From: Williamsoniiplasma luminosum
GTDB taxonomy: Bacteria; Bacillota_I; Bacilli_A; Mycoplasmatales; Mycoplasmataceae
Direction of reading: 5' to 3'
DNA length: 64,000 nucleotides
Assembly: GCF_002803985.1 (NCBI RefSeq)
Contig: NZ_CP024963.1
Span: 868,001 to 932,000 of the forward strand
A model generated the notes under the pieces. The model made no database searches and was not told the origin of the DNA. It saw only the letters and a program-made list of their open reading frames with translations. The position numbers were made by a program, and so were the translations under genes. Shown piece after piece: positions 9,602-21,949 of this stretch (its first letter is position 1; each line of letters starts with the position of its first letter).

Positions 9602-10489
9602 TTAGGAATTTTTTTTCATTTTGATGTATTTATTGTAAATTTCATTCTTTTTTAAGTCATAAAGGTCTGAAATCATTTCGCTTGCTCTCTTTAATTTATA
9701 ACCCTCATTTAAATATTTTTCAACAAGCTCAAGCAATTGAGGATCATTCATTTCAAGATTTTGATGCTTGTTGACATCCAAAACAAGCACAAATTCCCCT
9801 TTTTCAACAAAAGCCTCTGATTGAATAAAATCATTGACTTCAACAATATTGCCTTGAATAATTTGCTCATTGATTTTGGTCAATTCTCTGGCAATCATTA
9901 AATCTTGGTGAGGATTAATTTCCATTAAAGTTTTGATCGTGTCTTTGATTCGGTGCACAGATTCATAAAAAACTATCAGATGATCATTGCTATACTTATT
10001 CAACACTTGTTGGAGTTCTTCTTTTTTGGCTTTAAGGTTTTTATTGCGAATAAATCCATAAAATAGATTAGAAATATTGGTGTAACCAGCAATCACCAAC
10101 GCGTGAATATAAGCAGGTCCAACGTTGATTGCTGTTACATTAAAATCAGGATTTAGAGCTCGAATTTTACTGATCACAATTGCTCCGGGATCAGAAATAA
10201 TTGGAGCCCCAGCATCACTCACAATCGCAATATTTTGGTGATTTTCTAACCGCTTAATTATTTGATCAATTTTTTCCACTTCATTAACTTTGTTTAAAGA
10301 AATCAATGGTTTATCAATCTGATATTTTTTAAACAAAGTTTTTGAAGTGCGAGTATCTTCACAAAAAATCACATCCACTGTTTTTAAAATCGAAATTGCT
10401 CGATAAGAAAAATCATCCAAATTCCCAATTGGGGTTCCAACTAAATAAACTGTTGGAGCATCATTTTTAAATGTGTTTTGATTAATCAT
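9602..10489 (-). CDS. rsmI: 16S rRNA (cytidine-1402-2'-O)-methyltransferase
   Basis: Methylates the ribose of C1402 in the 16S decoding centre using SAM. The protein has 295 residues. VYLVGTPIGNLDDFSYRA near the N-terminus, FCEDTRTSKTL, and VSDAGAPIISDPG are signature segments of this tetrapyrrole-methylase-fold family. The start at 10489 has GAAAGGAA upstream. It follows greA after a terminator. The small peptide gene at 9270 lies directly downstream. Confidence 0.95.
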   Translation of the reverse strand: MINQNTFKNDAPTVYLVGTPIGNLDDFSYRAISILKTVDVIFCEDTRTSKTLFKKYQIDKPLISLNKVNEVEKIDQIIKRLENHQNIAIVSDAGAPIISDPGAIVISKIRALNPDFNVTAINVGPAYIHALVIAGYTNISNLFYGFIRNKNLKAKKEELQQVLNKYSNDHLIVFYESVHRIKDTIKTLMEINPHQDLMIARELTKINEQIIQGNIVEVNDFIQSEAFVEKGEFVLVLDVNKHQNLEMNDPQLLELVEKYLNEGYKLKRASEMISDLYDLKKNEIYNKYIKMKKNS

Positions 10490-10501
10490 AAATTCCTTTC
10501 A

Positions 10502-10525
10502 CAAAAAAGGACCTTTTAAGGCCCT
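10502..10525 (-). terminator. Terminator after greA
   Basis: AGGGCCTT and AAGGTCCT pair around a 2-base loop, followed by TTTTTT on the minus strand, three bases after the greA stop. Confidence 0.8.
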
Positions 10526-10527
10526 GA

Positions 10528-10998
10528 TTACTTAACAGATTTAATTGTTATTTTGTAAGGATTTTGAATATCTCTTACTTCAACTGTTTCACCTTCAGGA
10601 TGACCAATCATGGCTTTAGCTAATGGTGATTCATTTGAGACAGTTCCTAAGAAAGGATCAGCTTCAACTGCACCAACGATTTTAACGACTTTAACATCTG
10701 TTAAACCTTTAGTTGTAAATTCAACAGTTGATCCAATTTTAACATTTCCTTTTCTGTCAGCTTTTGTATCAATCACTTTAACTTTTGATATCATTGCTTC
10801 GATTTCATTAATTTTAGCTTCGATTTCTGCTTGTCTATTTCTAGCAGCATCATAATCGGCGTTTTCACTTAAATCACCTTGATTACGAGCTTCAACTAAT
10901 TCAGCAATTACTTGAGGACGCACAATCTCAATCAAATATTTTAATTCTTGTTTTTTTTCTTCCAAACCTTCTTTGGTTAAAATAATTTTTTCAGTCAT
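10528..10998 (-). CDS. greA: Transcription elongation factor GreA
   Basis: Rescues backtracked RNA polymerase by stimulating transcript cleavage. The protein has 156 residues, normal length. The N-terminal coiled coil contains RNQGDLSENADYDAARNRQ, with the acidic tip residues (GDLSENADY) intact; the C-terminal FKBP-like domain contains NESPLAKAMIGHPEGETV. It lies between uvrC and rsmI and has its own terminator. Confidence 0.97.
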   Translation of the reverse strand: MTEKIILTKEGLEEKKQELKYLIEIVRPQVIAELVEARNQGDLSENADYDAARNRQAEIEAKINEIEAMISKVKVIDTKADRKGNVKIGSTVEFTTKGLTDVKVVKIVGAVEADPFLGTVSNESPLAKAMIGHPEGETVEVRDIQNPYKITIKSVK

Positions 10999-11025
10999 AT
11001 TACCATCCTTTTTTAACTTTATTGA

Positions 11026-12795
11026 TTATACATTACTATTTAGAAAATGCATTAAGTTTTTTGTAGTATTTTTATTTTTAATCACTTGGTTTAATTGATC
11101 AAATGAACAATTTTTCATTTGATCAATTGTTGGAAAAATTTTAAACAGGGATTGGATTTTTTTCTCACCTAAACCTTCGACTTTTAAAAGTGAGTTTGTG
11201 AGTAATTGGTTATTTTGTTTTTTTCTGAACCCAGCTTTAGCATACGCATCAACGCGAATTTGCATTCCACTTAGAAAATTATAAATTTGAGATTTTCTTT
11301 CTAATTTAATGATATTTTCTTGAACATCAATTAACTCATTTGTTTTATGATGATCATCTTTGGATAAACCAATGACTGGAATTTTTGCAAGTTTTAAAGC
11401 ATTTAAAACTTGCTTAGCAAATTGCACATGAACTAAACCCCCATCAATAATAATTAAATTTGGCAGTGGTGTTTTTTCATCAAGCATTTTTTGATAGCGA
11501 CGCGATAAAAGATATTGTAATCGATGCAAATCATCGCGTTCTGAAATTTCGATATTGTATTTGCGAAAACTATTTCGATCAGGTTTACCATTTTTATAAA
11601 CAACAACCCCACCAGTCACAAATTCATCACCAATGTTGGAAATATCAAACATTTCGATGTGATGTAAGTATTCTCTTACATCAAGCAAAACACTTAACTC
11701 ATCAAGAATTTGTGCTTCTCTATTGATTGCTGTTCGTTGATTTAAATTTGTGACACGCATAAATTCTTGGGTATTTTGGATGGCGATTGACATTAAATTT
11801 TTTTCAATCTTATTAATTGGATGGGTTGCAATCGTTTTAATTTGAATTGGTAAATCATTTAAATTCAACTCTTTTGGCAGAATCAGTTCATCAGGAATCA
11901 TATTTTTTTTGTAAATTTGGGCTAAATAAAAATCTAAAATTTCATCTAAATCTTGTTCATTATAATCAGCGATGATTTGATCTTTATTAAGTAATTTTCC
12001 ACCACGATAAAACAACATTGTAATGGCAATTTGATCATGATTAAATTCAAAAGCTAAAACATCACGATTTTTATGATCATTTAATTCAACGTTGTTTGAC
12101 TCAACAACAAAACTAAAAGACTTAATTAAATCTTTAATTCTTTGTGCATGTTCAAATTGCAAATTATCAGCTGCCAAATGCATTTTCAAAACTAAATCTT
12201 TTCCCAATGAAGCAATATTTCCGGCAAAAAAACGCGAAATTTTTTGAATTTGGTCTTGGTAATATTTGTGATCAACCTTTTTAAAACAAGCTCCTGAACA
12301 TTGACCAATTGAATAATAAAAGCATGGTTGACCCAAGTTTCCTTTACATCTTCTTAAGGGATAGGTTTGTTCTAACAAACCTAAAATTTTTCGAGCCGAT
12401 GTTCCTTGAGGTAGTGGACCATAACTTTTCAAATATTTTTTATCAAATTTTCGCACATATTTATATTGCGGATCATTTTCATTGGTGACAACAATATATG
12501 GGTATGCTTTATCATCATTTAAAAGAATATTATATTTTGGATGATGTTTTTTGATCAAATTTTCTTCTAACAATAATGCTTCTTTTTCATTATTGACAAC
12601 AAAATAATTCAGATCAACAATATTCCTAACTAGACGCGTGGTTTTGATATTATGAACACGATTAAAATATGATGTGACACGCTTTTTTAAATTTTTGGCT
12701 TTTCCGACATAAATGACTTCACCATTTTTATTTAAATAAATATAACAACCAGATTTTTCTGGTAAATTTTGAATTTTTGTTTGTAACTCTATCAT
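11026..12795 (-). CDS. uvrC: Excinuclease ABC subunit C
   Basis: Makes both incisions in nucleotide excision repair, together with UvrA and UvrB. The protein has 589 residues. The N-terminal GIY-YIG nuclease (GCYIYLNKNGEVIYVGKAKN) is followed by four cysteines of a GNLGQPCFYYSIGQCSGAC segment, a UVR helix pair (QFEHAQRIKDLI), the RNase H-like nuclease (FDISNIGDEFVTGGVVVY) with LIIIDGGLVHV, and C-terminal helix-hairpin-helix motifs (LKVEGLGEKKIQSLFK). It contains no UGA codon, unlike its neighbours. All domains are present. Confidence 0.97.
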   Translation of the reverse strand: MIELQTKIQNLPEKSGCYIYLNKNGEVIYVGKAKNLKKRVTSYFNRVHNIKTTRLVRNIVDLNYFVVNNEKEALLLEENLIKKHHPKYNILLNDDKAYPYIVVTNENDPQYKYVRKFDKKYLKSYGPLPQGTSARKILGLLEQTYPLRRCKGNLGQPCFYYSIGQCSGACFKKVDHKYYQDQIQKISRFFAGNIASLGKDLVLKMHLAADNLQFEHAQRIKDLIKSFSFVVESNNVELNDHKNRDVLAFEFNHDQIAITMLFYRGGKLLNKDQIIADYNEQDLDEILDFYLAQIYKKNMIPDELILPKELNLNDLPIQIKTIATHPINKIEKNLMSIAIQNTQEFMRVTNLNQRTAINREAQILDELSVLLDVREYLHHIEMFDISNIGDEFVTGGVVVYKNGKPDRNSFRKYNIEISERDDLHRLQYLLSRRYQKMLDEKTPLPNLIIIDGGLVHVQFAKQVLNALKLAKIPVIGLSKDDHHKTNELIDVQENIIKLERKSQIYNFLSGMQIRVDAYAKAGFRKKQNNQLLTNSLLKVEGLGEKKIQSLFKIFPTIDQMKNCSFDQLNQVIKNKNTTKNLMHFLNSNV

Positions 12796-12834
12796 ATTAA
12801 TTATTTTATACTTATTAAATCTAGGAACAAGATT

Positions 12835-13554
12835 TTATAAAAGTTGATTGGCATTTTCTAGTTTTTCCTTGATGTGACTAATCAGTAAAAAATTGTATTT
12901 AAAAGAGTATTCATATTCTTCAATTTGGTGGTGATTATATTTTTTAATTTGCAGATTCAAAATGATTTGACGCAGAATTAAAAAAGATAAACCAACTGTT
13001 AAAAAGATTGCTAAAACCACAATTGATAAAATTAATTCTCAATGAAAATGATCAGTTTTAAGTGCTCATTCACTCATGAAACAACCAAAGATTAAACCAC
13101 ATAAAATGACATCAAAAACAAAATATTTAATGTTCAAAAATTTTAATGTTTCTTTGTTTTTGATTTTATGAAAAACATCATTTTGCATAAATTCACCAAG
13201 TTTTAAATTTATTTGTCTGTAATATTCATTAAAGACAAATAAATAACTTTTGGTTCTATTCAATGCATTAAAATCATTTGCAACAATTCTTTGTTTGGTA
13301 TTTTTCAACACTATAAAACCAATAATATTTTTAATTAAAGTTTGAACAGCATATCATAACAAACCACTCAAAACAAAAAATAATAAGTTAATTAAAGAAC
13401 GTGGATTGGGAAGAATATTATTTGTCAGCGATAAAATATTTACAATCAAAAGTAGTAAAGGAATCAAAATCAAAACAGCAGAATAAATAATTCTGCCTTT
13501 GATTTTGTTTAATTGTTCATCAATTCTAAATTTTAAAAAGTCTTTTGTTTCCAT
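12835..13554 (-). CDS. Membrane protein of unknown function
   Basis: The protein has 239 residues and is open only when two UGA codons are read as Trp. Hydrophobic segments are seen at about residues 21-45, 56-80, 143-162 and 174-196, giving about four membrane spans in two pairs separated by a soluble loop with NRTKSYLFVFNEYYRQINLK. The C-terminus is a short helical tail. I do not recognise a family. It lies between uvrC and pepO and has no clear terminator of its own, so it may share uvrC transcription. Confidence 0.7.
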
Positions 13555-13623
13555 CTTTCTTATTATATCAATCTAATTGAAAGTTCTTGCTTTTTAATCA
13601 CAATTTAGAAAAACTAAAAATGA

Positions 13624-13656
13624 TAAAAAAAGATGCAAAATAATGCATCTTCTTTT
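13624..13656 (-). terminator. Terminator after pepO
   Basis: AAGATGCA and TGCATCTT pair around a 6-base loop, followed by seven T on the minus strand. The structure begins at the pepO stop. Confidence 0.85.
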
Positions 13657-15560
13657 TATCAAACTTTAATTCTTTTTTCTGGGTCCAGGTACATTTGATC
13701 ACCTGGTTTTGTATTATATGTTTCATGGAATTCATCAAGATGAATGAAAACTCCATTACATCTAAATTCTTCTGGAGAATGAGGGTCAATCACTAATCTA
13801 GTATGTCTTTCTCGATCAACCATTGTTCTTCTTCAAACCATTGCATTATTTTCAAAGAAAGCCTTTAAATCATTTGGGCATTGCTCTTTGCAAATATCTA
13901 AAGCAGCAGCAAGACCACTTAAATCACCAATGTTTTCTCCCAATGTAAATTTACCATTAACATTGATTCCATCAATTTGATATTGATTATATTGTTCGAC
14001 TAATTTTTGAGTGCGCAAACGATATTGCTCATGGTCTTCATCAGTTCATCAATTATTTAAATTACCAATTTTATCATAACGACTTCCTTGATCATCAAAT
14101 CCATGACTAACTTCATGCCCAATAACAGCTCCAATTCCACCTAAATTTTGTGCTTTAGATTGTTTAATATCATAAAATGGTGCTTGTAAAATTCCGGCTG
14201 GGAAACAAATTTCGTTTGTGTTTGGATTGTAATAAGCATTTACTGTTTGTGGATGCATTGATCACTTATCACGATCAACTGGTAAAGCAATTTCTTTAAG
14301 ATTCTTTTCAATAAAAAACTTCGAAATATTCATCACATTTTCAAATAAACTACCACCATCAACATATTTATTAATGATAATTGAACTGAAATCGTTTCAT
14401 TTGTCTGGATAACCGATTTTAATGGTAATCGCATTTAATTTTTCAATCGCTTGTTGTTTTGTTGTTTGTGACATTCAGTCTAATTTTTGAATTCGATTTG
14501 AATAAATTCTAATTAAATCTTTAACTATTGTTAAAACATCTTGTTTGGCAGATTCTGAAAAATGTTCTTTAATATATTCTTGTCCTATAATTTCACCTAA
14601 TAGCTTATTAACAAATTCAACTGCTTGATTTATTGGGGTTTTCATTTTTTCAATTCCATTAAAAATAGAAGCATATTGAAACTTAATTTCATATATTTTT
14701 TCTGTTAAAAGTTTTGAAAAACTAGATAAAACTTGAAATTTCATAATATCTTTAATTGCTGTTAAATCAGTTTTTAACAGCAATTCATTTAATTTTGCAA
14801 AAAATTTTGGTTCATGTAAAACCATGATTTTAGCTTTATCATAGCCTGTTTGATTGAAATAAGTTTTTCAATCAATAAAACTACATAGTTGATTTAGTTG
14901 AGCAAAATCAACAACATTATAAGTGTTATTAGGATCACGTCATTCTTCTGGTTTAAGCATCACTTTAGCAGCTTCAGTTTCAAAATCAAAAATGGTTTGA
15001 AAAACATTTGCACCATTAAATGAAACACCACTTTCCTTAATTAAACTATTAACATAAATTTCATATGCATTTTTAAGTTCTTGATAACGATTATTTGTTG
15101 GTTCATAAAAATCACGATCACGCATTCCTAAATCTATTGAATCAATTATTGATGCTCGTTGAAAACTATTTTTATCATCACTATCAATACCTATAGAATG
15201 GAAAAATGTAATTTTAAATTCTAGAAAAGATTCAATTAAAAATTTTGTAAAATCTGCTTTTGAACTTAATTGATCAATCTTATTAATGATTGGTTGGATG
15301 GGAGAAATCCCTTGTTCATTTCTCTTATTAAAATTTAAATAATTATCAAAAAGATTTACAATTTGTGTTTGAGCTAAATTTAATTTAGCAGGACTTTTCT
15401 TAAGAGATTCAATCAATTTTTTAACATCATCTAACGATTTTTGATGAAGAATTTCAAAACTTCCTCAACTTGAATAACCATCCGGTATAGGTGTTTTTTC
15501 AATTCATTCTTGATTATAATGTTGATAAAAATTATCTTCTAGTTTCGTGTTTTTTCCCAT
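13656..15560 (-). CDS. pepO: M13 family zinc endopeptidase, PepO-like
   Basis: A neprilysin-type oligopeptidase of 634 residues, close to PepO of lactic acid bacteria. Zinc ligands are visible in [14 protein letters not shown] (HExxH) and GENIGDLSG (the ExxxD third ligand). [13 protein letters not shown] and [12 protein letters not shown] upstream are the usual M13 substrate-cleft segments, and the C-terminus ends like other M13 enzymes ([17 protein letters not shown]). It has no signal peptide, so it acts in the cytoplasm, probably on peptides imported by the Opp system encoded next to it. The start at 15560 has GGAGC upstream. The final codon before the TAA stop is UGA-Trp. Confidence 0.93.
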
Positions 15561-15630
15561 TTTTGGCTCCTTGTTCTATTTACCTAATTAAGTTAAATTA
15601 TATCTAAAATCCTTTTAAAAGGTAAAAAAA

Positions 15631-15677
15631 GAACCTTATTTTGATTAAAATTTTCATTTAATCAAAATAAGGTTTTT
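15631..15677 (-). terminator. Terminator after oppA
   Basis: A long stem of about 18 pairs (AACCTTATTTTGATTAAA against its complement) with a short loop and a T-rich tail, 30 bases after the oppA stop. It closes the opp operon. Confidence 0.9.
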
Positions 15678-15706
15678 AATAAAAATAACATTTGTTGTTT
15701 TTAGTT

Positions 15707-18505
15707 TTATGATCTTCTTGGTCCTTTCATAGGAGCAGCTTGTTTCCCAGAATTATCAGAAAATTCTCATAAATGATCTGCATAAATTGGGTCATTATTT
15801 TTAAATTTTTCTTGTTCAGCTTCAAATTGTTCACGTGTTCATAGCTTAGGAATCATTTTAACACCGAACATACGGAAATGACTAGATCCTGTTGGATATG
15901 TTGGAGATGTAAAATTATTTAGATATGAGATAGTCATTGTAGTACCTAATTTTTTTACTTGCATTGGTAAAATTAAATTCGCGTTTATAATACCATCATA
16001 TTCTGCTTCAGCAAATTTTGTATAACGCTCATGCATAACACCAATTGTATCAGTTGTTTCTACTCTGGTTGTAAATGTTTCAAATGATTTTAATAAATTT
16101 GCATAAATTTTTACACCATTTGGAATCTCGGTAATTAATTTTCCAGGTTTTAATTTGACTGATCTATCAGTTCCTTGAGTCTCTTCTTTATCAAATATTT
16201 TTGTAAGATTTTGATAGTTATCATACTCTCCTCCATATGTTACTGTGTGTAAAAAATTATAAGGGTCAGCATAATCTGGTATTCACCCAGCTATTGATAA
16301 ATCAAATTTACCAGCATTTAGTAAAGTTCTATAACCATCCTGATCTGTTGATACTAGTTCAACTATTTTGAATGGATTATTAGGCACCTCATTAAATAAA
16401 CCAATCATGTTGTGAATGTATCTATTTGAAGTGTTTGAATTAGATCCACTCATTAAAAATTGGAGTTCAACTTGTTTGCCTTCACCAACAGCAAATTTTA
16501 AATCTGATTTAACACGATCTTGAAAAATTTTAATTTTTTCTTTTTCGTATTTTGTGTACAATCCATCTGCTTTAGCTTTTTCAACACTTCCTGCATCATC
16601 AATTTCTTCGTTTTGTTTTATGACAATTGCTTTAAATTTTTCGTAATTTTCTCTATTATCACTAACCTTACCAGCAATATCTTGAGATAGTGCTTGCAAT
16701 GCTAGTAGATCATTTCGACGATGTGCATCATAACCATCATTTAAATTTTTACTAAAATTATAACGAATATCAAACTGAGGATCTTTCTGGTTTGGATCTA
16801 ATCCTTGGGAAATTTTTTTAGCTTCGTCAGTATATTTAGTATTCATGAAATCTAAAGCATAGTCTTTCTTTACTTTATCATCATAATATGTGGCAAAACC
16901 AGATGAAGTATAACTATTTCTAATGAATTTAGAAATTTGTTTTCCATTTTGATCCACTTCATTTTTAGGACCATCCATTGCTTCGGAATAATATTTAACA
17001 AGTTCTGTACGTTCTAGCATGTATGAAATATAAGCTCTAACAGAGTTTTGTGATATTGCAATTGCTGAATCTGCAAGTTTGTCTCCATTTAATTTTGCAT
17101 AATTATAAAGAAGGAAATTGGTAGTTGTACTTGGTTTTTTAATCGCATGCGATCCTGTGAAAACAGGATTGTCATAATCAGAACCAACATACTTATTTCA
17201 ACCACTGGAATCGACTGGATCAAGTGCGACTCCACTGACATCTCCGGCTTCAAAAAATAGTCTTGGTTTAGATATGTCATTCCCAGTAACTGCAGAATAT
17301 ATTTGTCTTTTAACATACGCTTTTTCTTTATTGAAATAGAATGGATTAGTTTTTAAAATTAACGCAGTATTTGGTCCATAACTTTCAACTACATAAGCCC
17401 CTGATACCCAAACCTTTTCTCATGTTCTTCCATAATTGTAACTAGAAAATGATGTGGTTTCATAGTCAACAGAGATTGGGGGCATTGGTGCAAAAGCCAC
17501 GAATGCTGCAATTGATTCGAAGTATTCAGCTGGTTTTTGTAAACGGATTGTTAAGTTATAATTTTCAAGTGTTGGTGTCAATGCATCACCTTCATAAATT
17601 TGGGCATGATTTTTTTTAGTTTTTCCATCAATTATTTCTGCTCCACGTATAATACCACCGTTAGTCATACTTTTAACTACTTCTTTTTCATAATATTCTG
17701 AAGGTTTAGCAGAAATAAAAACAATATCTTTTACCACTTCTTCTTTAATTAAGTTTTGATTATCTCCGCGTGTTTGATGACCAAATTGCTTTTTCCAATC
17801 AAAGGATTTAGCTTTTTTACCATCAGCTCACTCATCTCCACGATTATTACCTCTATCAAGTCATTCACCATATTTTAAGTTGTAATATAAAATTGCAGAA
17901 TCTACAGCCTTAGTAACACGGACATTAGTAACTGTTGGATTTTCAGTACTTGAACCTTTTCTATTGTCAAAAAATTGAGGATATTCTTTTTTTAATGTTT
18001 TAAGAAAATCAACTAGTTCATTTCCCTCAGCCACAATTGAAGATCAAGTTGCTTGATTCTGGGATTGACTGTAATCATTAAAAATAAAACGGAAAGCATC
18101 AAAAATACCTTTTGGTCCGATTTGACCTTTAACTTCATATCCACTATTTGAATTTGAAGGATCTTTTAATCCAGTTCAAGTCGCTTCATCACGAACATCA
18201 AAGTATCATTCAACTTTGCTAGTATTTTTACCTCATCATCGAGCTAAACTACCTTCAAATCCATCATGAGCATTTGGTGTCAGTAATGTATCTTGCATTT
18301 GCGTAATGAATTGTGAATCACTTTCTTCCATACTTGTCCCAGATGACCATGAAATCATAGGAGAATTAAGTATGCTTCTGTATGTTTCTGTATCAACTGT
18401 GCGGTTTAATAATTTTTCATTTGTTAAAGGACCACAAGCAACAACAGTTGTAGTTGTTGATGCGACAAGTCCAATCACGGTTAATAATGATAATATTTTT
18501 TTCAT
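15707..18505 (-). CDS. oppA: Oligopeptide ABC transporter, substrate-binding lipoprotein
   Basis: Binds peptides outside the cell and delivers them to OppBC. The protein has 932 residues, long for the family. The signal MKKILSLLTVIGLVASTTTT leads to the lipobox VVACG, so Cys about 24 is the lipidated residue. The rest is an SBP_bac_5-like fold: NPFYFNKEKAYVKRQIY in the middle and DLSIAGWIPDYADPYNFL near residue 740, a typical OppA segment. Many Trp are UGA. The start at 18505 has AAGGAGG upstream and lies 15 bases after oppF. Position as the last gene of oppBCDFA agrees with the call. Confidence 0.92.
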
Positions 18506-18520
18506 AATTCAATCCTCCTT

Positions 18521-20371
18521 CTATTTGGTTTTAAAATTTTGTTGGTGAATTTTTAATTCACGATCATTGGCATAAACATGATGTCCAGCAGCAATTTCTG
18601 TTCACTTTGGAAAATCTGTAATGTAATCAAAGTGTTCTTTTTCTGGTTCGTATTTAAAGTGCGTTTTGCTTTTTTCTTGTTCAGGATCTGGTAATGGAAT
18701 CGCACTTAATAAAGATTTTGTGTATGGATGAAGCGGATTTGAAAATAATTCATCAGCATCAGCTAACTCAACAAGATCCCCACGATAAATAACTGCAATA
18801 CGGTCAGAGACAAATCGAGCAACACTTAAATCATGTGAAATGAAAACATAAGTCAGATTTAATTCTTTTTGAAATTTAGCAAGTAAATTCATAACTTGAG
18901 CTCGAATGGAAACGTCAAGGGCTGAAATCGGTTCATCAGCTACGATGAAACTTGGTTTCATCACAAGTGCTCTGGCAATCCCAATTCTTTGACGTTGTCC
19001 CCCACTAAATTCGTGTGGGTAACGTGATAAGTGTTCTGGTAACATTCCAACTGATGATAATAATTGTGATATCAAAAATTTCTTCACATCTTTTGGTTTG
19101 ACGTCTTCAGCTGTGATTCATTCACTTTCTGGTTTATCGTGATTACTTCATTCAATATATGTTTGAACTGCTTCTTGACTTTTAAAAAGATGTGGAAAAT
19201 TTTCTAATCCTTCAGCAATAATTCCTTCAACAGGCATTCTGTCATTTAATGAAGAAGCTGGATCTTGGAAAATCATTTGCATTTCTTGTTTTAAGTTATG
19301 TCTTTCTTTTTTGTTCGGAATTTTATAATTTTCCACTTCACGAACTTGTTTTTGAATATGAGGTAATTGCAATAATTCTCTCATGTGTTCTAATTCAGCA
19401 ACTAATTCAAATTTTTGTTTTTCCGTATTTGAAATAATTCTACGTTCAATTGTTTCTATGTGCGTTTTACGCCCACGATCTGTTGATGATAAATCTAGAT
19501 TGAAATAGTGCATATTTCGAGCTTGATCTAACAGGACAGAAATCTTTTTATGATCTTGAACAATCAACTCTAAGAGTTTTCCTAAATCTTTGAAAAATTT
19601 AGAAATTGATGTGTATTTACTATTTAAAACTGCTTCACGAATGGCTTTGATTAATTCTAAATTTTCATAAATTTTATTCTCTAAAGCTTTAGCTTGTAAA
19701 ACGATTTTATAAGTTTGATCTTGATATTTGATAATCGCTTTTCTTAATTTTTTATCAACTTCCACGTTTTGGGCAATTGAGTCCACAAATTGAATAGTTT
19801 TTTCTTGAATACGAATAATTTTTAAAAGACGTTTTAAGTTATCTTTGACAGATTCGGTCACATAATTTAAGTTTTTATCTCTTTTAACTGAAATAATATT
19901 GGTTGATTTTAAATCAACCCCTTCAGCAATCGCACGATCAACTCCATCATCATACTCTTTTAATTGTTTAGTTTTTAAATCATAATTTTTTGAATCGATA
20001 TATTTATGATAAGTACGTTTGAATTCATCAAGATATTCATTCAAACGATTGGTTGTTGTTTTTTGGTTCATTCGCATAATTCGAATATTATGCGAAATTT
20101 TGACGTTTAATTTATTTAAATCTGGTGGTTTCCCATGTGCCACACGACCATTGAAATAAACTGTTCCATCGGAAATCGGTTGAATCCCAATTATCGCACG
20201 ACCAACTGTGGTTTTACCACTTCCAGATTCTCCAATCAATCCAAAAGTTTCACCTTTATAAATATCAAAGTTGACACCTTTGACAGCTTTATTTTTTTTA
20301 CGTCCATGACCGAATTCGATTAATAAATTACGAATTTCAAGAATTGGTTGTTGTTGTTTTTTCTCACTCAT
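18521..20371 (-). CDS. oppF: Oligopeptide ABC transporter ATPase OppF
   Basis: One of two ATPases powering peptide import. The protein has 616 residues, about twice the usual length. Walker [10 protein letters not shown] lies near residue 55 and the Q-loop [13 protein letters not shown] near residue 370. Signature [14 protein letters not shown], Walker [13 protein letters not shown] and switch His (FISHD) follow, then an oligopeptide-type C-terminus ([15 protein letters not shown]). Roughly residues 95-365, between Walker A and the Q-loop, are a helical, charged insertion. It starts 3 bases after oppD. Two UGA-Trp codons interrupt it under the standard code. Confidence 0.93.
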
Positions 20372-20374
20372 AAC

Positions 20375-21934
20375 TTATTCACCTACTCTCGATGCACTGA
20401 TGGTTTCGTGCAATTTATTTAGTTGTTTTGGTTTTTTAATTTTTGGAGCACGTGGATCTAACAATCATGTTTTAGCTCCATGTGTTTTACTAATTTCAAA
20501 CATTGGTGGTTCAACTTCATAATCAATTGCTAAAGCAAATTCATTTCTTGGAGCAAATGGATCACCTTTAATTTCATTAAATAATGATGGAGGTGTTCCA
20601 GCAATTGAGAATAACTCTTCACCTTTTTCACCCAATTGTGGCAATGCACAAAGCAATGCTCATGTGTATGGGTGTTGAGGATTAAAGTAAATATCATGGG
20701 TTGTTCCATACTCGATAATTTGACCAGCATAAACGACAGCCACACGATCAGCGATGTTTGCAACCACTCCTAAATCATGAGTAATGAAAATAACTGTTAA
20801 ATTATATTCGACTTTTAACTCTTTGATTAAATCCAAAATTTGGGCTTGAATTGTCACGTCCAACGCTGTTGTTGGTTCATCACAAATCAAGATTCTTGGT
20901 TTACATGCAAGAGCAATTGCAATCACAATACGTTGACGCATTCCCCCTGAATATTTTCCCGGAATATCTTTATAACGGTTTTCAGCGTTCGGAATTTTAA
21001 CTTTTTTCATCAAATTAATTGCTTCAGCTTTAGCTTCTGCATGACTTAGATTTTGATGTTTTCTTAAAACTTCACTAATTTGTTCTCCAACACTTAATAA
21101 TGGGTTCAAAGAAGTCATCGGATCTTGGAAAATTGTTGCAATGGTTCCCCCACGTAATTTTTTCAAATCCTTAGTTGCTTGATGTTTATTTTTGAAATAT
21201 GTTTGGTTTTGATATTCTCAAAATTCTAACAGAATTTTGATTTGTTGAAGTTCAACTTTTTCTTTAGCCTTAGCTGATTGTAAAATTTCTTCAAGCTTTG
21301 CTTCAAATTCAGTTCAATAATCTTCTTGTGCTAAATAAGCTAAAGTTGTATCAATTGTTGCTTCATCAAGTACACTAACATCGTTGTTTGCTTGTAAAAT
21401 TTTCATCAGCGGTTTAACTTTTAATCGCATTTTTAAAGAAAGGCGATTAAATGAGGCCATTTCTTGATGCGCTGCATTAATTTCTTTTTGCAATGATTCA
21501 ATTGTTTTTTGACTATTTTCAACATCAATATTTTGTTCGATTTGTTTGTTCAAAATTCCAATTTGAATTTTGGCTTTTTTGACACGAGATCTATTGTATG
21601 ATTTAATACTTTTTCGAGCATCTTTTGTTAATGCACCACGGTGAAATTTGATTAAATTGGTTTCAGTTTTGAAATATGCCTCTGGATCATTTTGTGTTTC
21701 TTCATTTGGGTAATACATAATTGAACCACTGGCAATATAACCATTTGATTCCAACATATTGGTCAATGTTTTAGTTAAAACACTTTTACCAGATCCAGAT
21801 TCTCCAACAATTGCTAAAGTTTCTCCATCGTAAATATCAAAAGAAACGTTACGGATTGATGTTAACATTTTTGAACGAACTCTAAATTTTACTACTATAT
21901 CTTTCAATGAAAGAATGATTCTATTATTTTCCAT
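20375..21934 (-). CDS. oppD: Oligopeptide ABC transporter ATPase OppD
   Basis: Partner ATPase of OppF. The protein has 519 residues. Walker A GESGSGKSV lies near residue 45, Q-loop TIFQDPMTSLNPL near 268, signature SGGMRQRIVIAIALA, Walker B ILICDEPTTALD, and switch FITHD. The C-terminus has the peptide-transporter domain (FNPQHPYTWALLCALPQ). Residues about 80-255 are a coiled-coil-like insertion, as in OppF. It lies between oppC and oppF with short gaps, in one operon. Confidence 0.93.
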
Positions 21935-21949
21935 AATGTTTCTCCTTTT

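Noticed and set aside
18602-19087. A separate ABC ATPase gene starting at 19087
   Set aside because: It is the C-terminal half of oppF after a UGA-Trp codon; with the Mollicutes code the frame is continuous from 20371.
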